Assembly (NCBI RefSeq): GCF_026153205.1
Contig: NZ_JAPFBW010000009.1
Span: 62,001-126,000 of the forward strand
DNA length: 64,000 nucleotides
Direction: 5' to 3'
From: Aquabacterium sp. A7-Y
GTDB lineage: Bacteria; Pseudomonadota; Gammaproteobacteria; Burkholderiales; Burkholderiaceae_C
Shown here: positions 8,660 to 16,317 of the stretch, in pieces
How positions within the stretch are numbered: position 1 is the first letter of the stretch
Layout: each line of letters starts with the position of its first letter
The notes under the pieces: generated by a model
Told to the model about the DNA's origin: nothing
The model's database searches: none
What the model saw: only the letters and a program-made list of their open reading frames with translations
Position numbers and translations under genes: made by a program

Positions 8660-9910
8660 ATGGCCTTTCGTATGAAAACCACCCGCCTGCAAGAAGCTTT
8701 CCGCAAGACCGGCCTCTGGGGCAAGGCTGCCGCGGTGGCGGTCTTCGCACTGGTTCCCGCGGCCTATGTGTTCGGCTGGGGCAGCCGCGAGATCACCTCG
8801 CAGGCCTTCATCAACGCGCCCATCGTCGTGCTGCGCTCGCCCATTCCCGGACGCACGCAACTCGCACCACGGCTGCAGGTCGGCACGGCGGTGCGCCCCG
8901 GCGACACCCTCGGTGTGGTGCTGGCCGACACCGAAAACGCGCGCGTCTCGGGCCTCAGGACCCTGCTGGCCGACCTGCAGACGCGGGCCCGCACGCTGGA
9001 GACCGAGCAGGCAGCGCTCGAGGCACGCATTCAGAGCCGGCAGACCGAGCTGCAGCAGCTGCGCGTTGACGTGCAGCTGCAAAAGTCGGTCGAGCTGGCC
9101 GGCGCCCGCGCCGAACTGACCGTCAGCAGCTCGGAGATCGCCCGCGCCAGCGCCGAGCAGGAGCAGGCGCAGCAGGGCGCCACGCGTGCGGTCGCGCTGC
9201 TGCAGGCTGGGTTCATCAGCCAGGAAGGCTACGAAAAGATGCTGCGCGAACAGCGCGTGGCGGCAGCTGCGACGGCGGTCGAGCGGGCCCGCCTGCTGCG
9301 TGCCGAAGCGGCCCTGAGGGCCGCGCAAAGCGGCCTGCAGCTCGACGGTCCGCGCAGCCTGCCTTACGTGCAGACGCGCGCCCGAGAACTGGGCCAGGAA
9401 CTGGTCGACCTGCGCGCCCGCCTGCAGCAGGCCCAGTCCGAACTGGCGGCCAACCGCACGGAGGCCGGAGTGATCGAGGCCGAGCTGCAGCAGCAGCGCG
9501 AGGCCCGGCTCGCCTCGCCGGTACACGGGGCCGTCTGGGGGGTCGAATCCAACACGGGAGACAGCGTGGACCACAACGGCGCGGTGCTGCGCCTGATCGA
9601 TTGCAGGGCCCCCTGGGTGGAGGCCTTTCTGAAGGAGTCCGAAGTGGAGCAGCTGCGCCCGGGCCAAGCGGTGCGGGTGCGTTCGCTCCAGTCCGGCGCG
9701 CAATGGTCGGGTGTGGTCGAAACCGTGCGGGCCGGCACCGGCCGGGTGTCGGTGGGGCAGTACGTGGTCGACCCGCCCCCGGAAGTGATGCGGCGCCAGT
9801 TGCCGGTGCGTGTCGCGACGGCACGCATCCGCGTCAACTGGACCACGGCCTTGCCGGTCAAGGACTTCTGCGGCGCGGGCTCCAGCGTGTCCGTGCACCG
9901 GGCCGGCTGA
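8660..9910 (+). CDS. HlyD-family periplasmic adaptor protein
   Basis: This 416-residue membrane-fusion protein has one N-terminal membrane segment (about residues 20-40), a split lipoyl-like domain (SPIPGRTQLAPRLQVGTAVRPGD and later ARLASPVHGAVWGV), a long alpha-helical hairpin rich in Glu/Gln/Ala (about residues 110-290) and a beta-barrel end. Such proteins bridge inner-membrane exporters or glycan synthases to the outer membrane. No ABC exporter, RND pump, glycosyltransferase or outer-membrane factor adjoins it, so the partner is unknown. Two ATG codons (8660, 8672) are possible and neither has a strong ribosome site. It lies 37 bases after the PEBP gene and may be cotranscribed. Confidence 0.82.
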   Translation: MAFRMKTTRLQEAFRKTGLWGKAAAVAVFALVPAAYVFGWGSREITSQAFINAPIVVLRSPIPGRTQLAPRLQVGTAVRPGDTLGVVLADTENARVSGLRTLLADLQTRARTLETEQAALEARIQSRQTELQQLRVDVQLQKSVELAGARAELTVSSSEIARASAEQEQAQQGATRAVALLQAGFISQEGYEKMLREQRVAAAATAVERARLLRAEAALRAAQSGLQLDGPRSLPYVQTRARELGQELVDLRARLQQAQSELAANRTEAGVIEAELQQQREARLASPVHGAVWGVESNTGDSVDHNGAVLRLIDCRAPWVEAFLKESEVEQLRPGQAVRVRSLQSGAQWSGVVETVRAGTGRVSVGQYVVDPPPEVMRRQLPVRVATARIRVNWTTALPVKDFCGAGSSVSVHRAG

Positions 9911-10021
9911 GGCGAGGCCGGACAAGCGACCGAACCATCCCCATCCACCACTCACCGACAGGAGGTTTTCCCCAGACGGCAGCAAGAAAAGCGACGCGCC
10001 CGCGAGGCCTTTGAACACCGA

Positions 10022-10099
10022 ACCCGTAGCAGCGGGTCGGCCTCTCTCGCCTGCGCGTCTGAAACTCAAGCGGGGGTGAGATCCAGCCGTAGCAGCGGC
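10022..10099 (+). promoter_or_regulatory. Two matching hairpins in the dioxygenase-operon leader
   Basis: The 240-base gap before the dioxygenase holds no gene. It contains the 12-base sequence CCGTAGCAGCGG twice (10024-10035 and 10087-10098). Each copy can fold into a short hairpin, ACCCG/CGGGT and GCCG/CGGC, with the same loop TAGCAG. The repeated stem-loop in a leader suggests an RNA or protein binding element. No known riboswitch consensus was recognised. Confidence 0.35.
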
Positions 10100-10150
10100 C
10101 GGAGGATTTGCATCGCCCCCTCGTGTACAGAACAACAGGAGCCAGTGAAC

Positions 10151-11191
10151 ATGGAACCGATCCTTGCCCTCAACGCTGACGAGCGCAACGGGCTGCGCGA
10201 ACGACTATGGGCGCTCAATGCCAACCCCTACCGCGACTACCCGCATTTCAAACGCGCCATCAGTGCGCTGATCGAAGACAAGGAAGTCCCGGAGCGATTG
10301 CTCAGGACCTGCGACCGGATTCGCGAAGAACGCGAACAGCGCAAGAGCCACGCCCACCTGATCCGCAACTGCCCCATCGACCCGATGGTTCCGGTCTTCG
10401 ACCAGAACGACCCGGTCCAGGACAAGTACCGCACCAAGACGACCTATGTCGGCGAAGGCATTCTGGAGTTGTTCGGACAACTGACCGGAACGCCGTTGCT
10501 GGCCTATGATACGCGAAACAACGGTGACTTCTTTCACGACGTCTACGCCCACACGCGATATTCCGGGACGCAGACGCAGAAGACCGACGGCGAACTCTAC
10601 TTCCACAACGACCGCACCGCCCACCCGGTGCGCGCCGACTATCTGGCTCTGCTGGGCATGCGTTGTTATGCCGGCAACCGCATCTACACCGGCTTCATCG
10701 ACGGCCAGTGGCTGCTTGACCATCTGAGCGAGCGCGAGCAGGCCCTGCTGCGCCAGCCCTACTACCAGACCCCCTACGACGAGTACTCGCGCGACTCCAA
10801 TGCGGCCCAAGTCGATTCGGAGCCGCACCTCATCCTCGAGGAGACGCAGTGCTTCCGCTATTACGACACCCGCACCAAGCCGCACCGCGACGCACCGCCC
10901 GAGGCGCGTGACGCGCTGATCGCGCTCAAGGACGCGATCGTCAAGGCGCGCAAGCACCGCATCGTGCTCGACATCGGCGACCTGCTGTGCGTGGCCAACC
11001 AGGCCGGCCTGCACAACCGCGAGCTGGTCGAGGTGGCGGATGCCGAGCAGGCCAAGAAGCGCTGGCTGCTCAAGACCTACAGCTTCCGCAGCCAGGCACA
11101 CATGGAGAAGTTCGCCGACTGGTTCCCTTCCCATTGCCCGGGCCTGGTGCAGGACGCACCGGAAGCCCTGCTGGAGAAGAAGGCCGCCTGA
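10151..11191 (+). CDS. TauD/clavaminate-synthase-like Fe(II)/2-oxoglutarate dioxygenase
   Basis: A 346-residue protein with the double-stranded beta-helix fold signature. The metal-binding HxD is H152-N-D154 in YFHNDRTAHPVRADYL, and the distal histidine is H288 in CVANQAGLHNRELVEV. The arrangement resembles clavaminate synthase-like amino-acid hydroxylases rather than taurine dioxygenase. The ATG at 10151 follows AGGAG; the frame is open further upstream, but that extension has no such site. It heads an apparent operon with a YciO-type protein, an MFS transporter and an ABC importer, suggesting it modifies a small molecule that is imported or exported. The substrate is unknown. Confidence 0.78.
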   Translation: MEPILALNADERNGLRERLWALNANPYRDYPHFKRAISALIEDKEVPERLLRTCDRIREEREQRKSHAHLIRNCPIDPMVPVFDQNDPVQDKYRTKTTYVGEGILELFGQLTGTPLLAYDTRNNGDFFHDVYAHTRYSGTQTQKTDGELYFHNDRTAHPVRADYLALLGMRCYAGNRIYTGFIDGQWLLDHLSEREQALLRQPYYQTPYDEYSRDSNAAQVDSEPHLILEETQCFRYYDTRTKPHRDAPPEARDALIALKDAIVKARKHRIVLDIGDLLCVANQAGLHNRELVEVADAEQAKKRWLLKTYSFRSQAHMEKFADWFPSHCPGLVQDAPEALLEKKAA

Positions 11192-11270
11192 ACGGGCCGT
11201 GAAGCGCCTTGCGAGCCGGCGCCCCTCTGGGAGGGCCGGCTCCCCCCGTCATTCCGAACGCGAGAGATTC

Positions 11271-11870
11271 ATGCAAGCAACCGAATTCATGGCGGTGGCC
11301 GAGGCCATCGCGCGCGGCGGCGTCGCGCTGCTGCCCACCGACACCAACTACGCGCTGGCCTGCGACCCCTGGGACGAAAAGGCCTGCGCACGGCTCTACG
11401 AGATCAAGAAGCGCCCGCCCGAGAAGCCGCTGACCCTGTTCGTCGCCGGGCCCGACGATGCGATCCCCTACACCTCTCTGTCGGGCCACGAGCTGGAGCG
11501 CTTCCAGAAACTGGCGCGCAGCTTTTGGCCCGGGCCGCTCAACCTGATCGTGCCGGCCTCCCCCCGGGCGCCCAAACACCGCTACTTCGACCGCGACAGC
11601 ATCTCCATCGTCTGCAACGCCAACGCCTCGCTGCAGGCGGTGCTGAAGGCCTGCGGCCACCCGCTGGCGCTGACCTCGGCCAACCTCTCGGGGGTGCAGG
11701 TCGAGGGCCTGATCACGCCACAGCAGGCGGTCGAGCTGTTCGGCAGCCAGGTCGACGCGATCGCCCCGCCCGCGCCCGCCGAGCCGCAGACCACCCGCTC
11801 CAGCACCATCGTGCGCCTGGGTGCCCAGGGGCTGGACGTGGTGCGCCAGGGCGACCTGGTGATCGCCTGA
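11271..11870 (+). CDS. YciO/YrdC (Sua5-domain) protein
   Basis: A 199-residue single-domain Sua5/YciO/YrdC protein. Visible motifs are ALLPTDTNYALACDP, EIKKRPPEKPLTLFV (the KxR nucleotide-binding motif) and LALTSANLSG, the classical SxN motif. TsaC/Sua5 members make threonylcarbamoyl-AMP for tRNA t6A; the YciO branch is less well defined. Here it sits 79 bases after the dioxygenase and 10 bases before the MFS gene rather than near other t6A genes. It may be a paralogue serving the operon, for example in carbamoyl or adenylate chemistry, or the housekeeping copy. GAGAG precedes the ATG. Confidence 0.82.
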   Translation: MQATEFMAVAEAIARGGVALLPTDTNYALACDPWDEKACARLYEIKKRPPEKPLTLFVAGPDDAIPYTSLSGHELERFQKLARSFWPGPLNLIVPASPRAPKHRYFDRDSISIVCNANASLQAVLKACGHPLALTSANLSGVQVEGLITPQQAVELFGSQVDAIAPPAPAEPQTTRSSTIVRLGAQGLDVVRQGDLVIA

Positions 11871-11880
11871 GGAGCTGTAG

Positions 11881-13104
11881 ATGGGGCGCGACGTCCTGCT
11901 TTTCGTGGCCTACCGGGTGGTCTCGCGCCTCTATTTCCACCTGCCCATCCTGTTCCTCCTGTTCTGGTCGCTGCAGCTGCGCTTCCCGGTCGTGATGGTG
12001 CTGGTGGCCAGCTACAGCGCCGCCTCCACCTTCACCTCGGACCTCGCGCCGCGCCTGAGCCGGCGCTTTCGAGGCTCGCGCGTGGTGGCCGCCGGGGAGC
12101 TGCTGAAGTCCGTCGGGCTGGCCGGGCTGATCGTCGGCACCCTGCCCGGCGCCGTGTCCTTCGAGCTGCTGCTGCTGTCCCAGGTGGTCGGTGGCGCCGG
12201 CTTCGCGATCTCCTTGAGCGCCGATAACGCGCTGCTGCGCAGCCTCTCGAACAGCGCCGATCCCAAGGCCTTCGCGGCGCTGCAGGCGCGCACGCAGAGT
12301 GCGATGTTCGTCGCCACCCTGGTGGCCGGTTCGCTGGGCAGCGTGCTGTTCGACCACGAGGCGCATTACCCGCTGTATGCCGGCATTGCCGCCTCGCTCG
12401 CGTCCATCGTGCTGGTGCTGACGATCTCCGACGCGCCGCCGCCTGCGACGGCCAGCAGCGCGCCGACCGCTCCCGCGCCGCTGCGGCTGGACGCCGACCA
12501 GCTCTACTGGGTGCGCTTCTACGCCGTCACGCGGGCCTTTGCGATGGCGCCCTTCCTCGGCTTGATCCCGCTGTACTTCACCTTGCAGCAGGTCGACCCC
12601 TATCTCTTCGGCGCGGTGCTCGGGCTGTTCACGCTGGGCGGCTTCGGCGTCGCGCTGTCGGGGCTCAACAAGATCGATGCCGAGCAGGCGCGCACCGCCT
12701 ATTCGGTGCTGCTGGCGGGCCTGCTGGCCTCGCTGCTGTGTTTCGCGCTGTCGGTCCGGCTCGACGGCCTGGGCCTCTCGTATTTCGCCAGCGGCCTGAT
12801 CGGCATCGCGCTGCTGGGCGTGTCCGCCGGCGCGATCCGGCCGGTCGTGATGGCCCGGCTCGACCTCAGCAGCGTGCCGCCGCCGCAACGCGTCGCGGTC
12901 TTCGCCGCCATGGAGCGCTTGTTCGGCTACCTCTGCGCCGGGCTGCTGCTGGTGGCCGGACCGCTGGTCGAGCAAGTCTCGCTGGAGGCCGGCTTCGGTT
13001 TCATCGTCGCCGGGCTGCTGGGCGCCGTCGCGGTGCTCGAAACCTTGCGGGCCCGTCCGACCCCTTCCGCCCCACCCGTCCCCGTCCATCAACCTCAGGA
13101 GTAA
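11881..13104 (+). CDS. MFS transporter
   Basis: A 407-residue polytopic membrane protein with about 12 hydrophobic segments in two halves. They are joined by a hydrophilic loop rich in Ala/Pro/Thr near residues 184-203 (SDAPPPATASSAPTAPAP). The fold and length fit a major facilitator exporter, though the motif A region (LAPRLSRRFRGSRVV) is only partly conserved. The ATG follows GAGGAGC, 10 bases after the YciO-type stop and 5 bases before the binding-protein gene, so it belongs to the operon. An exporter next to an importer suggests exchange or efflux of a related compound, which is inference. Confidence 0.82.
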   Translation: MGRDVLLFVAYRVVSRLYFHLPILFLLFWSLQLRFPVVMVLVASYSAASTFTSDLAPRLSRRFRGSRVVAAGELLKSVGLAGLIVGTLPGAVSFELLLLSQVVGGAGFAISLSADNALLRSLSNSADPKAFAALQARTQSAMFVATLVAGSLGSVLFDHEAHYPLYAGIAASLASIVLVLTISDAPPPATASSAPTAPAPLRLDADQLYWVRFYAVTRAFAMAPFLGLIPLYFTLQQVDPYLFGAVLGLFTLGGFGVALSGLNKIDAEQARTAYSVLLAGLLASLLCFALSVRLDGLGLSYFASGLIGIALLGVSAGAIRPVVMARLDLSSVPPPQRVAVFAAMERLFGYLCAGLLLVAGPLVEQVSLEAGFGFIVAGLLGAVAVLETLRARPTPSAPPVPVHQPQE

Positions 13105-13109
13105 GCACC

Positions 13110-14144
13110 ATGACCCACCGCCTCGCGACCACCGGGCTGCTAGCGCGCGTGCTGGGCTGCCTCGCGGCCCTGTTCGCCTGCCTGTCAGCGCATGCAGCCG
13201 ACCCGCCGACGCTGAAGCTGGCCGTCGGCGGCAAGGCCACGATCTACTACCTGCCGCTCACGATCGCCGAGCGCAAGGGCTTCTTCAAGGACGAAGGCCT
13301 GAACGTCGAGGTCACCGACTTCAACGGCGGCTCCAAGGCCTTGCAGGCCCTGGTCGGCGGCAGCGCCGACATGGCCGCCGGTTCCTTCGAACATGTCGTG
13401 GCGATGGCGGCCAAGGGCCAGCCCATCCAGTCGGCCATGGTGCTCGGCCGCCATGCCGGCGTGGTGCTGGCGCTGAGCCCCGAGCGCGCCGCCACTTACC
13501 GCAGCCCCAAGGACCTGGCCGGCGCACGCATCGGCGTGACGGCACCGGGCTCGGGCACCCATATGTTCCTCAACAGCTGGATGACACGCAACGGGGTCGA
13601 TCCCAAGTCGGTGTCCATCGTCGGGGTCGGATCGGGCGCCGCTGCGGTCGCCGCGATCCGGTCGAAGCAGGTCGACGCGATCGCCAACCTGGATCCGGTG
13701 ATGACGCTGCTGCAGCGCGAGCAGGCCATCAAGGTGATCGTCGACGGCCGCACCGACGCCGGCATGCAAGCCGCCTACGGCAGCCCCTATGCCGCCGCCG
13801 CGCTGTTCGGCAAGCCGGAGTACATCGAGCAGCACGCCGAGTCGGTGGAGCGCCTGGTCAAGGCGGTGAGGCGCGCCGTCGTCTGGATGCAGCAAGCGAC
13901 GCCGGAGGCGATCGCCGACACCGTGCCGTCGACCTACTACACCAACAAGGACGACTACATTGCCGCGCTGCGCCAGAACCTGCCCAGCTTCGCGCCCAAC
14001 ATGGCGATGACACCCGAGGTGGCCGCCAACGTCCTCAAGGTGCTGCAGCAGTTCGATCCCCTGGTGGCCGCCGCGCGCGTCGACCTCGGCAAGACCTACA
14101 GCAACCGTTTCGTCGACACCCGCACTGCCAGGAGCGCGCCATGA
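13110..14144 (+). CDS. ABC transporter substrate-binding protein, NMT1/SsuA-like
   Basis: A 344-residue periplasmic binding protein of the NMT1/THI5-like (nitrate, sulfonate, taurine, HMP) class. A clear Sec signal peptide ends AHA-ADPP near residue 30. It is followed by LKLAVGGKATIYYLPLTIAER and GLNVEVTDFNGGSKALQALVGGSADM, the typical first-lobe pattern. The ATG is preceded by AGGAG. Its stop overlaps the ATPase start by four bases (ATGA), so coupling with the ATPase and permease is direct. The ligand class (sulfonate, nitrate, pyrimidine-like) cannot be read from sequence. Confidence 0.9.
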   Translation: MTHRLATTGLLARVLGCLAALFACLSAHAADPPTLKLAVGGKATIYYLPLTIAERKGFFKDEGLNVEVTDFNGGSKALQALVGGSADMAAGSFEHVVAMAAKGQPIQSAMVLGRHAGVVLALSPERAATYRSPKDLAGARIGVTAPGSGTHMFLNSWMTRNGVDPKSVSIVGVGSGAAAVAAIRSKQVDAIANLDPVMTLLQREQAIKVIVDGRTDAGMQAAYGSPYAAAALFGKPEYIEQHAESVERLVKAVRRAVVWMQQATPEAIADTVPSTYYTNKDDYIAALRQNLPSFAPNMAMTPEVAANVLKVLQQFDPLVAAARVDLGKTYSNRFVDTRTARSAP

Positions 14145-15004
14145 GCAGCTTGCCGAGCCCGAGCCCCAGCCCCGTCACCTTCCTGCCCACCCCCCATGCG
14201 CTGGCACTGCACATGGAGGATGTGAGCTGCGAGTTCCCGTCCAACCACCGCGACGGCACGACCTACTGCGCGGTGGACCGCGCCTCGCTGGACGTGCGCG
14301 ACGGCGAGTTCGTCTCCATCGTCGGACCCACCGGCTGCGGCAAATCCACCTTGCTGAACGTCGCGGCCGGCCTGCTGACCCCGACCAGCGGCCGCGTTGG
14401 CGTCTTCGGCGAGCCGCTGCATGGCACCAACGCCAAGGCCGGCTACATGTTCCAGGGCGAGTCGCTGCTGCCGTGGAAGACAGCGCTGGAGAACGTCATG
14501 CTGGGCCTGGTGTGTCGCAAGGAGGAGCCACGCCGGGCCGCGCAGATCAGCCGCAGCTGGCTGGCGCGCGTGGGGCTGCAGGGTTTCGAGGACCGCTACC
14601 CGCACCAGCTCTCCGGCGGCATGCGCAAGCGCGTCGCGCTGGCGCAGATGCTGGCCCTCAGCCCGCGCATCATCCTGATGGACGAGCCCTTCTCGGCGCT
14701 CGACGTGCAGACCCGCCAGCTGATGGAAAACGAGCTGCTGGACATCTGGGCCGGCGAGCGCTGCTCGGTGCTTTTCGTCACCCACGACCTGGAGGAGGCG
14801 ATCGCGATGTCGGACCGGGTGGTGGTGCTGTCGGCCGGCCCCGGCACGCGGCCGATCGCCGAGTTCGACATCCCGCTGGCCCGCCCGCGTGACGTCAACG
14901 AGATCCGCCTGCGGCCGGAGTTTCAGCGCCTGCATGCCGAGATCTGGGACGCGATGAAGTCGGAAGTGCTCAAGGGTTATGAACAGACGCGGAGGGCGGC
15001 ATGA
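14141..15004 (+). CDS. ABC transporter ATP-binding protein (SsuB/TauB-like)
   Basis: A 287-residue cytoplasmic ATPase that powers the adjacent importer. Walker A is GPTGCGKST (Gly62, Lys68), the signature is LSGGMRKRVALAQ, and Walker B is IILMDEPFSALD, followed by FVTHDLEEAIAMSDRV with the switch histidine. It overlaps the binding-protein gene before it and the permease after it by four bases each. The sequence resembles the nitrate/sulfonate/bicarbonate subfamily, in keeping with the NMT1-type binding protein. Confidence 0.93.
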   Translation: MSSLPSPSPSPVTFLPTPHALALHMEDVSCEFPSNHRDGTTYCAVDRASLDVRDGEFVSIVGPTGCGKSTLLNVAAGLLTPTSGRVGVFGEPLHGTNAKAGYMFQGESLLPWKTALENVMLGLVCRKEEPRRAAQISRSWLARVGLQGFEDRYPHQLSGGMRKRVALAQMLALSPRIILMDEPFSALDVQTRQLMENELLDIWAGERCSVLFVTHDLEEAIAMSDRVVVLSAGPGTRPIAEFDIPLARPRDVNEIRLRPEFQRLHAEIWDAMKSEVLKGYEQTRRAA

Positions 15005-15810
15005 CCCCCCCCTCGCGTGCTCTCCTCACCCTCGGGCTGCGGCTCGGCCTCACGCTGATCCTGCTGCTGCTGTGGTTCGTGATGACGGAACCGGGACTGC
15101 TGCCGCCCTTCTTTTTCACCTCGGACACGCAGGCCGCCTTTTTCTTCGGGCAGCCACTGCGGGTGCTGCAAACCCTGTGGGCCTGGATCGCCAGCGGCGA
15201 GATCCTGCCCCACCTCGGCATCACCTTGGTGGAGACGATGCTGGCCTTCGTGATCGGCACCGGCGCCGGCCTGGCGGTGGGCCTGTGGCTGGCGCTCAAC
15301 CCGCTGGCGTCGGCGGTGGCCGATCCCTTCCTGAAGGCCCTCAACGCGATGCCGCGCGTCATCCTGGCACCGATCTTCGCGGTCTGGTTCGGGCTGGGGA
15401 TCTGGTCCAAGGTGTTTTTCGGCACGACACTGGTGTTTTTCATCGTGTTCTTCAACGTCTACCAGGGCACCCGCGAGGTCAGCACCACCGTGCTGGCCAA
15501 CGTGCGCATGCTGGGCGTGCCGAAGGCGGCGATGCTCAGACACGTCTACCTGCCGGCGGCGACGAGCTGGGTGTTCTCCAGCCTGCACACCTCGATCGGG
15601 ATGGCTTTCGTGGGCGCGGTGGTGGGCGAGTACCTGGGCTCGTCCAGCGGGGTCGGCTATCTGATCCACCAGGCCGAGGGCGTGTTCGACATCAACACCG
15701 TGTTCGCCGGCATCGTGCTGCTGACCGTGTTCGCGCTCGCGCTGGATGCGGCGGTCTCGGTGATCGAGCGCCGCCTGCTGGTCTGGCATCCGAACGCCGC
15801 GGGGCGCTGA
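15001..15810 (+). CDS. ABC transporter permease (SsuC/TauC-like)
   Basis: A 269-residue inner-membrane permease with about six hydrophobic segments. The EAA-type loop contacting the ATPase is near residues 160-190 (ANVRMLGVPKAAMLRHVYLPA). It is the last gene of the operon; a 13-base perfect hairpin follows 55 bases later. Length and motifs fit the BPD_transp_1 family. Together with the two genes before it this is a complete importer. Confidence 0.92.
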   Translation: MTPPSRALLTLGLRLGLTLILLLLWFVMTEPGLLPPFFFTSDTQAAFFFGQPLRVLQTLWAWIASGEILPHLGITLVETMLAFVIGTGAGLAVGLWLALNPLASAVADPFLKALNAMPRVILAPIFAVWFGLGIWSKVFFGTTLVFFIVFFNVYQGTREVSTTVLANVRMLGVPKAAMLRHVYLPAATSWVFSSLHTSIGMAFVGAVVGEYLGSSSGVGYLIHQAEGVFDINTVFAGIVLLTVFALALDAAVSVIERRLLVWHPNAAGR

Positions 15811-15864
15811 GCCTCGGGGGCCGCGGGCTGCTGCCCGCTCCCCGGGAACAACGGCCCTACCGCA

Positions 15865-15892
15865 GGCAGGGCGCTGCTGGCAGCGCCCTGCC
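15865..15892 (+). terminator. Hairpin after the ABC importer operon
   Basis: A perfect 13-base stem (GGCAGGGCGCTGC / GCAGCGCCCTGCC) with a TG loop lies downstream of the permease and before the phasin-like gene. No U-run follows, so intrinsic termination is likely but not certain. Confidence 0.55.
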
Positions 15893-15941
15893 CGGGCGAC
15901 TAAGCTCGCCCGAACTGCCGCAACGGCAGCGGAGGTTTTTC

Positions 15942-16283
15942 ATGGCTCCCTGGTACACCTTCTGGACCCGCTCGATGGACATCGCCTGGGGCGCGCCCCA
16001 GGTGATCACGAAGCGCCTGACGATGATGAACGCCCCCTGGCCCTGGCCGGCGGCCACGGTGCTCGAATCGCAGCGCATGGTCTGGGAGAAGACGCTGGCG
16101 GCCAGCCAGGCCTGGTGGAGCACCTGGCTGGCGATGTGGCCCCACCTGATGCAGGCGCCTGACAAGCTGTGGCGGCCCAGCGCGCGCAACACGCAGCACT
16201 GGGTCCGCACGGCCAACCGGGCGATGCTACCCTACAGCAGCACCGTCAATGCGAATGTAAAGCGGCTGGGCAAGGCGAGGTGA
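15942..16283 (+). CDS. Small Trp-rich phasin-like protein
   Basis: A 113-residue protein starting MAPWYTFWTRSMDIAW. It is rich in Trp, Ala and Met with amphipathic helical stretches (LESQRMVWEKTLAASQAWWSTW). This resembles the short polyhydroxyalkanoate granule-associated phasins of Burkholderiales, which coat PHA granules in the cytoplasm. There is no signal peptide. The ATG is preceded by GGAGG at 6-7 bases. No PHA synthase is nearby, so the assignment rests on composition and vague similarity; otherwise it is a hypothetical protein. Confidence 0.5.
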   Translation: MAPWYTFWTRSMDIAWGAPQVITKRLTMMNAPWPWPAATVLESQRMVWEKTLAASQAWWSTWLAMWPHLMQAPDKLWRPSARNTQHWVRTANRAMLPYSSTVNANVKRLGKAR

Positions 16284-16286
16284 ACC

Positions 16287-16311
16287 GCGCTCCCGGCTTC
16301 GCCGGGAGCGC
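16287..16311. terminator. Hairpin between phasin-like gene and parC
   Basis: An 11-base perfect stem GCGCTCCCGGC / GCCGGGAGCGC with loop TTC lies between convergent genes, 3 bases after one stop and 6 before the other. It is probably a shared bidirectional terminator. Confidence 0.65.
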
Positions 16312-16317
16312 CCAGGC

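Noticed and set aside
9911-10150. Possible guanidine, TPP or similar riboswitch before the NMT1-type transporter operon
   Set aside because: None of the conserved core sequences of those riboswitches could be found; only the paired hairpins stand out.
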